Of a stretch of DNA of 7,513 nucleotides, positions 1 through 7,147 are shown piece by piece. The stretch is taken from contig JAUWXV010000185.1 in NCBI GenBank assembly GCA_030616165.1, forward strand, positions 1 through 7,513, read 5' to 3'. This DNA is from a bacterium. GTDB taxonomy: Bacteria; SM23-31; JAUVVT01. The position numbers and the translations under genes were made by a program. The notes under the pieces were generated by a model. That model was not told the DNA's origin. It made no database searches and saw only the letters and a program-made list of their open reading frames with translations. Position 1 is the first letter of the stretch, and each line of letters begins with the position of its first letter.

Positions 1-21
1 CTGAATCTTTACAAACTAAAT

Positions 22-990
22 ATGGATTTTAAAATTTCTCTTGGAAATGTATCAAATAGGGAAGAGTTGGGAGATTGGTATTTTGATTATTCATCGGTAA
101 TTGATTACGTTCAGTCTGGATTTTATGGCAAAATCGATAAAAATGATATTCCTTTAGTGGATTACGATTCATTGTTCAAAAGGAATAAATGGTATTTTAG
201 AAATTACAAAAACACACAATTCGGAGTTCATTATGCACCGACAACGATTGCCCAATACGCCTTTGGTTTATTATATAAATATAACAGAAATGGTGATAAA
301 AAAAAATTAAATTTATTTAAAAAATGTGCAGATTGGTTTGTTGAAAATGTGAAAGATAAAGGAAATTATGGAGTCTGGGAACATACCTGGATAGAACCTG
401 TGTATGATATTAAGCCGCCCTGGATTTCGGCAATGACTCAGGGAGAGGCAATTTCTTTGCTTTTAAGGGCATATCAAATTTTTAGCGAAAGTGAATATTT
501 ATACGCCGCTCAAAAGGCTTTGAATTCTTTTAAAGAAACGAATATCGTTTATACTGATGAAAATAGTAATATCTGGCTTGAAGAGAATCCGATTGCTCCT
601 TCTAATCATATATTAAATGGCTTCATATTTGCACTTTTAGGATTGTTCGATTATTACAGAATAAAAAAGGATAAAGAGAGTTTTTATTTATGGAACGAAG
701 GAATAAAAACACTCGAGAAAAATCTTCATCTTTATGATTCGGGTTATTGGTCAAGGTATGATCTTTTGTTTAAACGTATTACTTCGGAAGTTTATCACAA
801 CATACATATCCATCAGTTAAAGGTTTTAGATAATCTTACTGAATTGAAAGTGTTTTACAATTTTTATAAAAAGTGGGAAAATTATAAAGAGAGCAAAATT
901 TGTTATCTGAAGAGGAAAATAAACGGAAGGATTTATAACAGAATAATAAGTAAACACTTTAATAAAAATTTTAATATTTCAGGGAAGTAA
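22..990 (+). CDS. D-glucuronyl C5-epimerase family protein (GLCE C-terminal domain), start uncertain
   Basis: Predicted to invert C5 of D-glucuronic acid residues within a glycan chain, giving L-iduronic acid. Almost the whole 322-residue product matches the alpha/alpha-barrel C-terminal domain of animal heparan sulfate C5-epimerase as I remember it: TIAQYAFG (75-82), AMTQGEAISLLLRAY (137-151), WLEENP (185-190), a PSNHILNGF block (193-201), LYDSGYWSRYDL (237-248) and YHNIHIHQL (258-266). The beta-sandwich domain of the animal enzyme is absent, as in short bacterial members. Tyr246 and Tyr258 align with two catalytic tyrosines; a third catalytic tyrosine appears replaced by Asn189. A basic tail (about 292-322) extends past the conserved core. 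No signal peptide is visible. The frame is open to the left edge and the ATG has no ribosome binding site, so the true start may lie upstream. The next gene begins 13 bp downstream, suggesting co-transcription. The family call is firm; substrate and activity are inferred. Confidence 0.87.
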   Translation: MDFKISLGNVSNREELGDWYFDYSSVIDYVQSGFYGKIDKNDIPLVDYDSLFKRNKWYFRNYKNTQFGVHYAPTTIAQYAFGLLYKYNRNGDKKKLNLFKKCADWFVENVKDKGNYGVWEHTWIEPVYDIKPPWISAMTQGEAISLLLRAYQIFSESEYLYAAQKALNSFKETNIVYTDENSNIWLEENPIAPSNHILNGFIFALLGLFDYYRIKKDKESFYLWNEGIKTLEKNLHLYDSGYWSRYDLLFKRITSEVYHNIHIHQLKVLDNLTELKVFYNFYKKWENYKESKICYLKRKINGRIYNRIISKHFNKNFNISGK

Positions 991-1003
991 AAAAAGATTG
1001 AAA

Positions 1004-2035
1004 ATGATTAACATTGCTCAGGTAGGATGTGGATATTGGGGACCGAATTTGCTCAGGAATTTTGTTCAGAGCAACAACTGTGATGTTAAAATTGTTGCTG
1101 ATATTAGTGATGAAAGATTAAGTTATGTAAATCGAGTTTATCCATATATAAAGATTACAAAGAGGTATGAAGATATATTAGAGGATAATTCGATTGATGC
1201 GGTTGTATTGGCAACACCTGCGAGTAGTCACTATGAAATATCGGAAAAGATTATCAAAAAAGGGAAACACGTGCTTGTGGAAAAACCACTTGCATTAAAC
1301 ACATCGGAGGTTAGGAATCTTATAACACTTGCTGAAAAATATAGAAGGATATTAATGGTTGGACATACCTTTGAATATAATGCTGCGGTACATGCTTTGA
1401 GAGATTATATTAAGACTGATGAATTGGGTAAGATATATTATATATATTCACAAAGACTGAATTTGGGTAAGGTCAGGGATGACGTAAATGCGATGTGGAA
1501 TCTGGCTCTGCATGATATATCTATTTTACTTTATGTACTGGACTCTGAGCCTGTTTCTGTTTCTGCTAAAGGTGTATCATACATTCAGAGAAATATTGAG
1601 GATGTTGTATTTATAACAATTTTATTTGAAAATGATATAGTTGCACATATTCATGTAAGCTGGCTCGATCCAAATAAAGTGAGAAAAATGACATTTGTCG
1701 GAAGTAAAAAAATGATTGTTTATGACGATATTTCTGATTATAAAATTCGAATTTTCGATAAGGGGATAGATAAAAAAAATATATATGATTCTCTCGGGGA
1801 ATTTGATGATTTCGGAAAGTTTCAGTTGATTCATCGTGCTGGAGATATTTTTATACCAAAAATAAAGTTTGAAGAGCCACTGAAGGTTGAGTGCGAACAT
1901 TTTATTAGTTGTATTCTGAATGGTGAAAAACCTATCTCTGACGGTTATGATGGATTGCGGGTGGTCAATCTACTTGAATCTGCATCAAAGTCCCTTGATG
2001 AAAATGGAAAAGAAATTCTTATCCCAAAAATTTAA
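1004..2035 (+). CDS. Gfo/Idh/MocA family NAD(P)-dependent sugar-nucleotide dehydrogenase
   Basis: Likely oxidises C3 of a UDP-sugar (UDP-GlcNAc or UDP-GlcNAc uronic acid) to a 3-keto intermediate for the aminotransferase encoded next. From ATG 1004 the protein has 343 residues. The N-terminal Rossmann motif GCGYWGPN lies at 8-15. The family signature EKP is at 93-95 with the expected catalytic Lys94, followed by VGHTFEYN at 119-126. LHDIS at about 169-173 carries the conserved His and Asp of the C-terminal substrate domain, and HVSWLDP at about 217-223 is typical of the subfamily annotated in polysaccharide loci. An in-frame TTG at 998 would add two residues. ATG 1004 is preferred because it has an A-rich leader and relatives begin at this Met. 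An AGGGAAG stretch at 981-987, overlapping the preceding stop, sits 10 bp from TTG and 16 bp from ATG, so the start is not fully settled. Exact substrate is unknown; WbpB/WlbA-like and GnnA-like roles both fit. Confidence 0.92.
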   Translation: MINIAQVGCGYWGPNLLRNFVQSNNCDVKIVADISDERLSYVNRVYPYIKITKRYEDILEDNSIDAVVLATPASSHYEISEKIIKKGKHVLVEKPLALNTSEVRNLITLAEKYRRILMVGHTFEYNAAVHALRDYIKTDELGKIYYIYSQRLNLGKVRDDVNAMWNLALHDISILLYVLDSEPVSVSAKGVSYIQRNIEDVVFITILFENDIVAHIHVSWLDPNKVRKMTFVGSKKMIVYDDISDYKIRIFDKGIDKKNIYDSLGEFDDFGKFQLIHRAGDIFIPKIKFEEPLKVECEHFISCILNGEKPISDGYDGLRVVNLLESASKSLDENGKEILIPKI

Positions 2036-2064
2036 TTCGATAATAATATTAATAACGGGATAAA

Positions 2065-3159
2065 ATGCAAATACCTCTTGTAGATTTAAAAGCACAGTAT
2101 TTATCAATAAAAGAAGAAATAGATAATGCGATAAAAGAAGTTATAGAGAGTTCTTCTTTTATTCTTGGAGAGAAATTAGAGAAATTTGAGCGCGAATTTG
2201 CAGAATTTTGTGGAGTCAGATTTGCAGTCGGAACAAGTTCAGGCACTACGGCACTCCATCTTGCTTTACTTGGGCTTGGTATTGGGAAAAATGATGAAGT
2301 GATAACTGTTCCCAATACCTTCATTGCAACTGCAGAAGCAATATCTCACAGTGGTGCAGGAGTTAGATTCGTTGACATTAATGAAAGGTCTTATACAATA
2401 GATGTAGAAAAAATAGAAAGCGCAGTTAATGAAAGAACCAGAGCAATTATCCCCGTTCATTTGTATGGTCAACCAGCAGATATGAACCCTATTAGTGAAA
2501 TTGCAGGGAAATATAATCTTAAAGTTATTGAGGACGCGGCACAGGCTCATAATGGGGAATATAAGAATAGGCGCGTAGGTTCGCTGGGAGATGAGGGGTG
2601 TTTTAGTTTTTTTCCTGGTAAAAATTTAGGCGCTTATGGTGATGCTGGAATTGTTGTTACGAATGATGAAGATGTTGCCGAAAATATTAAGTTATTAAGG
2701 AATCACGGAAGAAAGGAAAAAAATACACATATTATCGAGGGATATAATTACAGAATGGATGAAATCCAGGCGGCTATATTATCGGTGAAATTAAAATATC
2801 TTAATGATTGGACTAACAAAAGAAGAAATAATGCTCATCTTTATAATGATTTTTTATCAGGCTCTGAAATTATTATCCCGGAGGAAATGAGTTATGCCAA
2901 ACATGTTTATCACATATACGCAATAAGGACGAAAAACAGAAATGAAATCAGGGAAAAATTGAAAAAAAATAATATTTCAACAGGAATACATTATCCGGTT
3001 CCTTTGCATTTACAGCCTTCTTATAAATATTTAAATTATAAAAGAGGTGACTTTCCTATAACAGAAAATATTTCTGAAGAAATATTTTCATTACCGATAT
3101 ACCCGGAATTAACAGAGAAACAAATTAAATTTATATCAGAATTAATAATAAATCCTTAA
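2065..3159 (+). CDS. DegT/DnrJ/EryC1/StrS family PLP-dependent sugar aminotransferase
   Basis: Predicted cytoplasmic enzyme that transfers an amino group, usually from glutamate, to a keto-sugar nucleotide. At 364 residues it is full length for the family. It opens with the typical [10 protein letters not shown] (3-12). [13 protein letters not shown] (56-68) contributes to cofactor phosphate binding. EDAAQAH (156-162) carries the Asp (157) expected to contact the pyridine nitrogen, and [15 protein letters not shown] (181-195) contains the Schiff-base Lys186. [12 protein letters not shown] (226-237) and the C-terminal [12 protein letters not shown] block (307-318) are also family hallmarks. 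The residue after AQAH is Asn rather than the usual Gly. The motifs resemble 3-aminotransferases such as WbpE, GnnB and QdtB; the preceding dehydrogenase makes a C3-amino product the best guess. ATG 2065 has a weak GGGA four bases upstream of its leader, and lies 29 bp after the dehydrogenase gene. The family is certain; the sugar is inferred from context. Confidence 0.95.
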   Translation: MQIPLVDLKAQYLSIKEEIDNAIKEVIESSSFILGEKLEKFEREFAEFCGVRFAVGTSSGTTALHLALLGLGIGKNDEVITVPNTFIATAEAISHSGAGVRFVDINERSYTIDVEKIESAVNERTRAIIPVHLYGQPADMNPISEIAGKYNLKVIEDAAQAHNGEYKNRRVGSLGDEGCFSFFPGKNLGAYGDAGIVVTNDEDVAENIKLLRNHGRKEKNTHIIEGYNYRMDEIQAAILSVKLKYLNDWTNKRRNNAHLYNDFLSGSEIIIPEEMSYAKHVYHIYAIRTKNRNEIREKLKKNNISTGIHYPVPLHLQPSYKYLNYKRGDFPITENISEEIFSLPIYPELTEKQIKFISELIINP

Positions 3160-3175
3160 TAAAATTTAACTTGGA

Positions 3176-4513
3176 ATGGAAAAGAAAGTTCTAATCATAA
3201 GTTATTATTTCCCACCTATTGGCGGTGCTGGAACTATGCGTGTTTTGAAATTTATGAAATACCTCCCATCTTTTAATTGGGAACCATTTGTTTTAACTGT
3301 GAAAAGTCCTTATTCTTATATGAAAGATAATTCTATCGAAAAGGAAATAAAAAACAATAAAAACATATTTTATACCAGCGCTTTACTATTAGGTAATTTT
3401 TTCAGGAGATTTTTCAAATATAAACCTAAAATTAATATTAATAATAATAAAAAGGTAGGATTATTAAAGACTATTTTTGAAATATTTAAAAGGATTTTCA
3501 TTTTTTTTAAAAACATTTTTTATACTCTTTTTTTTTGTCCGGATGAATATATTGGATGGATTCCCTTTGCAGTAACAAAGGGTATGAAAATCATTAAAGA
3601 AAAAGAGATAGACATTATATTTACTTCCGGCCCTCCAAATTCCGTGCACCTGATAGGTTTATTATTGAAAAAAATTACCGGTAAAAAATGGGTAATTGAT
3701 TGTCGTGATTTATGGAATCAATATTGCTTGAACTACAATCCTTATAATATCAGAATAAAAAGTAAAATTGACGAATATATGGAACGTGCTGTTGTGATTA
3801 ATTCTGATAGAATTATAGTAGTTTCTGATACAATGAAAAACCAGCTTCTGGAAAGATTTCCTTATATAAAAAATGAAAAATTTACAGTTATTACAAATGG
3901 ATATGACCCGTCAGATTTTGAAAATATAGTTCCTTTTACGTATAAAAAGAAATTTGTTATTATTCATTATGGAACATTGTTTAGATGGAGAAAACCTGAT
4001 AATTTTTTTAAAGCATTAAAAAATGTTATTTATAAAAATGTGGATTTTAGAGATGATATTTTAGTAGTATTTATGGGAATAATACACGAAAATACTTTAA
4101 AGTATGTTGATTCGTTGGGATTAAATTCATATTTAGAAATCATAAATTATAAACCTTATTATGAAAGTTTGCAATATTTAAAGGGTGCAAACATTTTTCT
4201 ATTGATTCCTGGAGAACTTACTTTTAATAAAAATATGCTGACAGCAAAATTATTTGATTATATAGGCGCCAGAAAGCCAATTTTAGCATTGATTGTAGAT
4301 GGTGCATTAAAAGATTTAATTGAAAAATATTCACTGGGGATTGCTGTATATAATGATAATATTGACGAGATTGAAAATGCAATTTATAAATTTTATCTTG
4401 ATTTTAAATTAAAGAAAGATACATACAATCCGAAAGATTGTTCTGCGTTTGAAAGAAAGTTTATAACAAAACGACTTTCTGAATTATTAGATGATGTGAA
4501 AAAAAATAATTAA
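3176..4513 (+). CDS. GT-B fold glycosyltransferase, family-4-like
   Basis: Likely adds a sugar from a nucleotide donor to a lipid-linked repeat unit at the inner face of the membrane. The 445-residue protein shows an N-terminal Rossmann-like domain with SYYFPPIGGAG (9-19), a PDEYIGWIPFA motif (122-132), TSGPPNSVHL (150-159) and VIDCRDLW (173-180), as in GT4-type enzymes that begin with this glycine-rich loop. The C-terminal donor domain starts near NGYD (241-244) and includes HYGTLFRW (264-271), FMG (299-301) and AKLFDYIGARKPILAL (357-372), the usual donor-binding region. An Asn/Lys-rich stretch (about 84-93) leads into a basic, aromatic-rich hydrophobic segment (about 97-120) that could lie on the membrane. 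That segment is encoded by T8 (3501-3508) and T9 (3528-3536) runs. The gene sits 16 bp after the aminotransferase gene, with no Shine-Dalgarno sequence. Donor and acceptor cannot be read from sequence. Confidence 0.92.
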   Translation: MEKKVLIISYYFPPIGGAGTMRVLKFMKYLPSFNWEPFVLTVKSPYSYMKDNSIEKEIKNNKNIFYTSALLLGNFFRRFFKYKPKININNNKKVGLLKTIFEIFKRIFIFFKNIFYTLFFCPDEYIGWIPFAVTKGMKIIKEKEIDIIFTSGPPNSVHLIGLLLKKITGKKWVIDCRDLWNQYCLNYNPYNIRIKSKIDEYMERAVVINSDRIIVVSDTMKNQLLERFPYIKNEKFTVITNGYDPSDFENIVPFTYKKKFVIIHYGTLFRWRKPDNFFKALKNVIYKNVDFRDDILVVFMGIIHENTLKYVDSLGLNSYLEIINYKPYYESLQYLKGANIFLLIPGELTFNKNMLTAKLFDYIGARKPILALIVDGALKDLIEKYSLGIAVYNDNIDEIENAIYKFYLDFKLKKDTYNPKDCSAFERKFITKRLSELLDDVKKNN

Positions 4514-4531
4514 CCTGAATAAAATAAAAAA

Positions 4532-6049
4532 ATGAAAATATATTATTCTAAAATTTTAAAAAAGAGAATAGAATTATTATATATTGGTTTTTTTTCAATA
4601 TTATTTTTCATATTTTTTCTTTTCACAGAAATATTTGGTGTTATAGAAGCTTTAAAAATTTTATTAGGATTAATTACCGCAGGTGGAGTTTTTTATCTTG
4701 TATCTAAAAAAAATATATATGGTCTCTGGTTTTTATTAATATTGTTTTATTTTATACCATATTCGAGCCCTGATTATCTTGCTCGTGTAGGGGAAAAGTC
4801 ATATTTTTCTTTATTTGAGAGATTTAACAGCACATTTTGTATTTGGGATGTTCTTATATTTTCACTTGCAGCATTTTTAATAATTAATAGACTCGTAAAA
4901 GGAAAGTTAAAATTTGTTGGTATTCAATACAAGGAAATCAGATTATATATATATTTAATGATATTTGCATTTATAAATGGATTTTTACACGTTTCCGGGA
5001 GTTTTCTTTCCTTTGGTCCAACAGAATTTTTAAGACCGATAATAAGTTTTATGCCTTTTTTTTATCTGATTTTTATGTATCTTTTGACTATCAATCTAAT
5101 CGAATCAAAGAAGGACTTGGATAGAACTTATGATTTTATTTGGATATTAACAATATTGTTAATTTTTTACGGTATTTATCGGCTTATTGGAATATTATCA
5201 GGTAGTTTTGATGCTTTGATGATGTTTGGGCTTCCTATGATACTATATGACCAGATGTCATTAATTTTTTATCCGATTTTTCTCTATATTTCACTATATT
5301 TGTTAAAAGTAAAATCAAAGAAAAAAAATATTATTGTTGCTTTTTCACTTTTTCTTATAATATTATCAAGTACAAGAAGGTTTAATTATTTGATTCTAAT
5401 TTCTGGATTTTTTATTACCTTGTTTTTGATTCATAAAGTGAAAAGGATTGGTTTAGGTGTAATTGTTAAAAATTTTTTAAAGATTTTAATTTTTTTATTA
5501 ATAATTTTTTTAGTAATAATACTTTTACTTCCGGATTTTGTTATAGGTGTTTACGATTCGGTAAAGTCAATATACTTTTTGTCTGAATATAGTTTATCGT
5601 ATGGTGGTAACATAAGAAAAGCAGAACTGGAAAATATGTTCCTTAATATGAATAAAAGAAAATATTCTTATCTCGTTGGTTATGGTTTGGGCACAAGATG
5701 GGAGGCGATTGTTGATATTTCTTTTGGTGCTCTGGATTATGACAAAAAAGAAGTAAATAAAGGTATAAACTGGTGGCCACAATTTCATCTGCCTTATATT
5801 TCTTTGATTTATGTTTATGGTATTTTGGGATTTTTGTTAATGTTATTTATTGTATTTATGTTTTTAAAAAGGTCTGTCTATTTCATTAAAAAATTCGAAA
5901 ATAAGAAATATTATCAAGCTCAGATTATTGCAATAACCTCCTATTTAGTACTTACAATGTTTTTTTTAGGGGGTAGTTTCAATCCGACAAGTGCAATATT
6001 TTGTGGAGTATTATACGGTTTGCGAGTTTCAATGGTTAAATATTGTTGA
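4532..6049 (+). CDS. O-antigen polymerase/ligase-like polytopic membrane protein (Wzy/WaaL type)
   Basis: Probably joins repeat units into a polymer on the outer face of the inner membrane, or ligates the glycan to an acceptor. The 505-residue protein is strongly hydrophobic, with about 12-14 likely membrane segments (for example 17-37, 61-78, 104-121, 136-156, 166-187, 200-222, 264-300, 314-337, 419-446 and 463-500). A large extracytoplasmic loop of about 80 residues (338-418) precedes the last helices. LSSTRR at 278-283 matches the S-x-SR-like region of the Wzy_C/O-antigen ligase family, and VGYGLGTRW (382-390) is the short G-x-G-rich motif usual in the big loop, followed by an aromatic/His stretch (WWPQFHLPY, 414-422) and YGILG (429-433). 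Primary sequence does not separate polymerase from ligase; a place between glycosyltransferases in a repeat-unit cluster favours polymerase. The base composition is very AT-rich, as is common for wzy genes. ATG 4532 has an A-rich leader, 18 bp after the preceding gene. Confidence 0.87.
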   Translation: MKIYYSKILKKRIELLYIGFFSILFFIFFLFTEIFGVIEALKILLGLITAGGVFYLVSKKNIYGLWFLLILFYFIPYSSPDYLARVGEKSYFSLFERFNSTFCIWDVLIFSLAAFLIINRLVKGKLKFVGIQYKEIRLYIYLMIFAFINGFLHVSGSFLSFGPTEFLRPIISFMPFFYLIFMYLLTINLIESKKDLDRTYDFIWILTILLIFYGIYRLIGILSGSFDALMMFGLPMILYDQMSLIFYPIFLYISLYLLKVKSKKKNIIVAFSLFLIILSSTRRFNYLILISGFFITLFLIHKVKRIGLGVIVKNFLKILIFLLIIFLVIILLLPDFVIGVYDSVKSIYFLSEYSLSYGGNIRKAELENMFLNMNKRKYSYLVGYGLGTRWEAIVDISFGALDYDKKEVNKGINWWPQFHLPYISLIYVYGILGFLLMLFIVFMFLKRSVYFIKKFENKKYYQAQIIAITSYLVLTMFFLGGSFNPTSAIFCGVLYGLRVSMVKYC

Positions 6050-6247
6050 AATTCAAATTTTTTGATGTTTTTAACTTTTATATGATTCAGAATTGAATAA
6101 TGTTAATTTAGGTATTATTTATGATAATATTTGATAATTCAAATAAAAAGTTGTAAGAAAAAAATAATATAATGGAATTTATCACGACATTGAATATTTG
6201 TTTTCCATAAGAACAATTGATAGAAACTATTACAAGATTAATTAACG
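6050..6247 (+). other. AT-rich intergenic spacer
   Basis: This 198-bp gap is far longer than the 13-29 bp gaps upstream, so it could hold the end of one transcript and the start of another. It contains no ORF longer than about a dozen codons on the + strand. Visible structures are a 7-bp inverted repeat with a 4-base loop (6128-6145) and a weak 6-bp stem including one G-T pair (about 6218-6232) 15 bases before the methyltransferase start. A TATAAT hexamer at 6168-6173 has no convincing -35 partner. No GC-rich hairpin with a T-tract is present, so no intrinsic terminator is called. Confidence 0.6.
6128..6145. repeat. Perfect 7-bp inverted repeat, 4-base loop
   Basis: TATTTGA (6128-6134) and TCAAATA (6139-6145) are exact reverse complements around TAAT. 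The stem is AT-rich and is followed by AAAAG, not a T run, so it does not look like a terminator for the upstream genes. It could be an operator half-site pair or chance in AT-rich DNA. The right arm lies in a near-copy of 6046-6058. Confidence 0.35.
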
Positions 6248-7147
6248 ATGATATATAAAGATTCTGCAAGTTATCAGGAAAAAATAAAAAAGGAGGCGGA
6301 ATTCTGGGACAGCAAGATTACTCCTTATCATTATTATGATAAAAATAAAAAAACTGAAAGACCAGTTTATATGTGGGATGATGAGGAAGTGAATAATTTG
6401 CTAAGGGGAAAATATTTATTTGAAATAATAAATACCGGGAAAACGACTGCTGGAAATGTACTTGATTTGGGATGTGGAAAGGGAGTTTTATGCTATGAGA
6501 TATCAAAAGGGAATAAGGATAGGGAAATTTGGGGAATAGATATAAGCAAAAAGAGAATCGAACTTGCAAGAGAATTTTATGACAGCAGAAAGGATAAGCA
6601 AAATCTTTCTAAGATAATATATAAAATTGATGATTTGAGTTTGTGTGATTTGCCGGAGGATTACTTTGAATTTGTTTATGTGTGGGATACTCTGCATCAT
6701 ATACCAGAAATAGAGCATTTAATATCGGAAACTTATAAATCTTTAAAGCAGAATATGTCATTTTTTGTATTTGATCATATAGGGAAGTCTAAGATTGGCT
6801 GGTTGATTTATATTGTTTTGTGGTTAATTCTGCCAACTTATGATTCTTATGGAGAAAAAATAAAAAAGATTGTGAATAAATTTTTTAGGAAAGAATCAAT
6901 TGATAAAAATGGTCTTAGAAGTCCTTTTGAGGATGTGTCTTGTGAAAGGATTGTTGGTGCTATAAAGAAGTATTTCAAGGTTCAATCGATAACATATCTT
7001 TTAGCTTTTAATCATTATTTGATTCCAAAACTGCGGATAAAAAAGACAGGTGGTTTGATTAAATTTTTGGTGTTTGCTGAGAATTTGCTGATTAAGTTTA
7101 ATTTTTTAAAGCCTGAGTATGTTTATATAAAGGCAATAAAGCAGTAA
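6248..7147 (+). CDS. Class I SAM-dependent methyltransferase
   Basis: Likely methylates a sugar hydroxyl, or another small group, of the glycan or its precursor using S-adenosylmethionine. The 299-residue protein carries motif I VLDLGCGKG (71-79), the acidic end of strand beta2 in WGIDIS (95-100), a post-II region KIDDLSLCDLP (126-136) and motif WDTLHHIPE (146-154), typical of Methyltransf_11/25-type enzymes. After FDHIGKSK (175-182) a hydrophobic stretch (about 184-197) ends in a Pro; similar stretches occur in the polysaccharide-locus relatives and need not span a membrane. The C-terminal part (224-299) is family-like but not diagnostic. A stop at 6239-6241 in the same frame makes ATG 6248 the first available ATG; there is no Shine-Dalgarno sequence. 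Spacers of 198 and 104 bp on either side set it apart from the tight operon upstream. A chain-capping or repeat-decorating role is possible; the acceptor is unknown. Confidence 0.9.
   Translation: MIYKDSASYQEKIKKEAEFWDSKITPYHYYDKNKKTERPVYMWDDEEVNNLLRGKYLFEIINTGKTTAGNVLDLGCGKGVLCYEISKGNKDREIWGIDISKKRIELAREFYDSRKDKQNLSKIIYKIDDLSLCDLPEDYFEFVYVWDTLHHIPEIEHLISETYKSLKQNMSFFVFDHIGKSKIGWLIYIVLWLILPTYDSYGEKIKKIVNKFFRKESIDKNGLRSPFEDVSCERIVGAIKKYFKVQSITYLLAFNHYLIPKLRIKKTGGLIKFLVFAENLLIKFNFLKPEYVYIKAIKQ

Noticed and set aside
998-1003. TTG at 998 as start of the dehydrogenase
   Set aside because: It adds only two residues before a Met that matches the usual start of relatives; possible because of AGGGAAG upstream, but less likely.
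1622-2550. Antisense open frames at 1622-1900, 2049-2324 and 2266-2550
   Set aside because: They lie opposite strongly supported dehydrogenase and aminotransferase genes, show no recognisable domain and have composition typical of reverse-strand shadows.
3464-3649. Antisense open frame of 61 codons
   Set aside because: Fully inside the glycosyltransferase gene; its Phe/Lys-rich product reflects the T and A runs of the sense gene.
6046-6063. TTGAA-A-TTCAA followed by a run of six T as a terminator
   Set aside because: Only about four A/T-dominated pairs can form with a three-base loop, and the element overlaps the stop codon; far too weak for an intrinsic terminator.
6113-6156. Small peptide genes in the spacer (for example the 11-12-codon frame near 6121)
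   Set aside because: Too short, with no ribosome binding site or recognisable sequence.
6168-6173. TATAAT as a sigma-70-type -10 box before the methyltransferase
   Set aside because: No TTGACA-like hexamer lies 16-18 bases upstream and no extended TGn is present; such hexamers are frequent by chance in DNA this AT-rich.
5594-6718. Antisense open frames at 5594-5788, 6318-6569 and 6503-6718
   Set aside because: Each is opposite a well-supported gene (polymerase or methyltransferase) and has no motif or start signal of its own.
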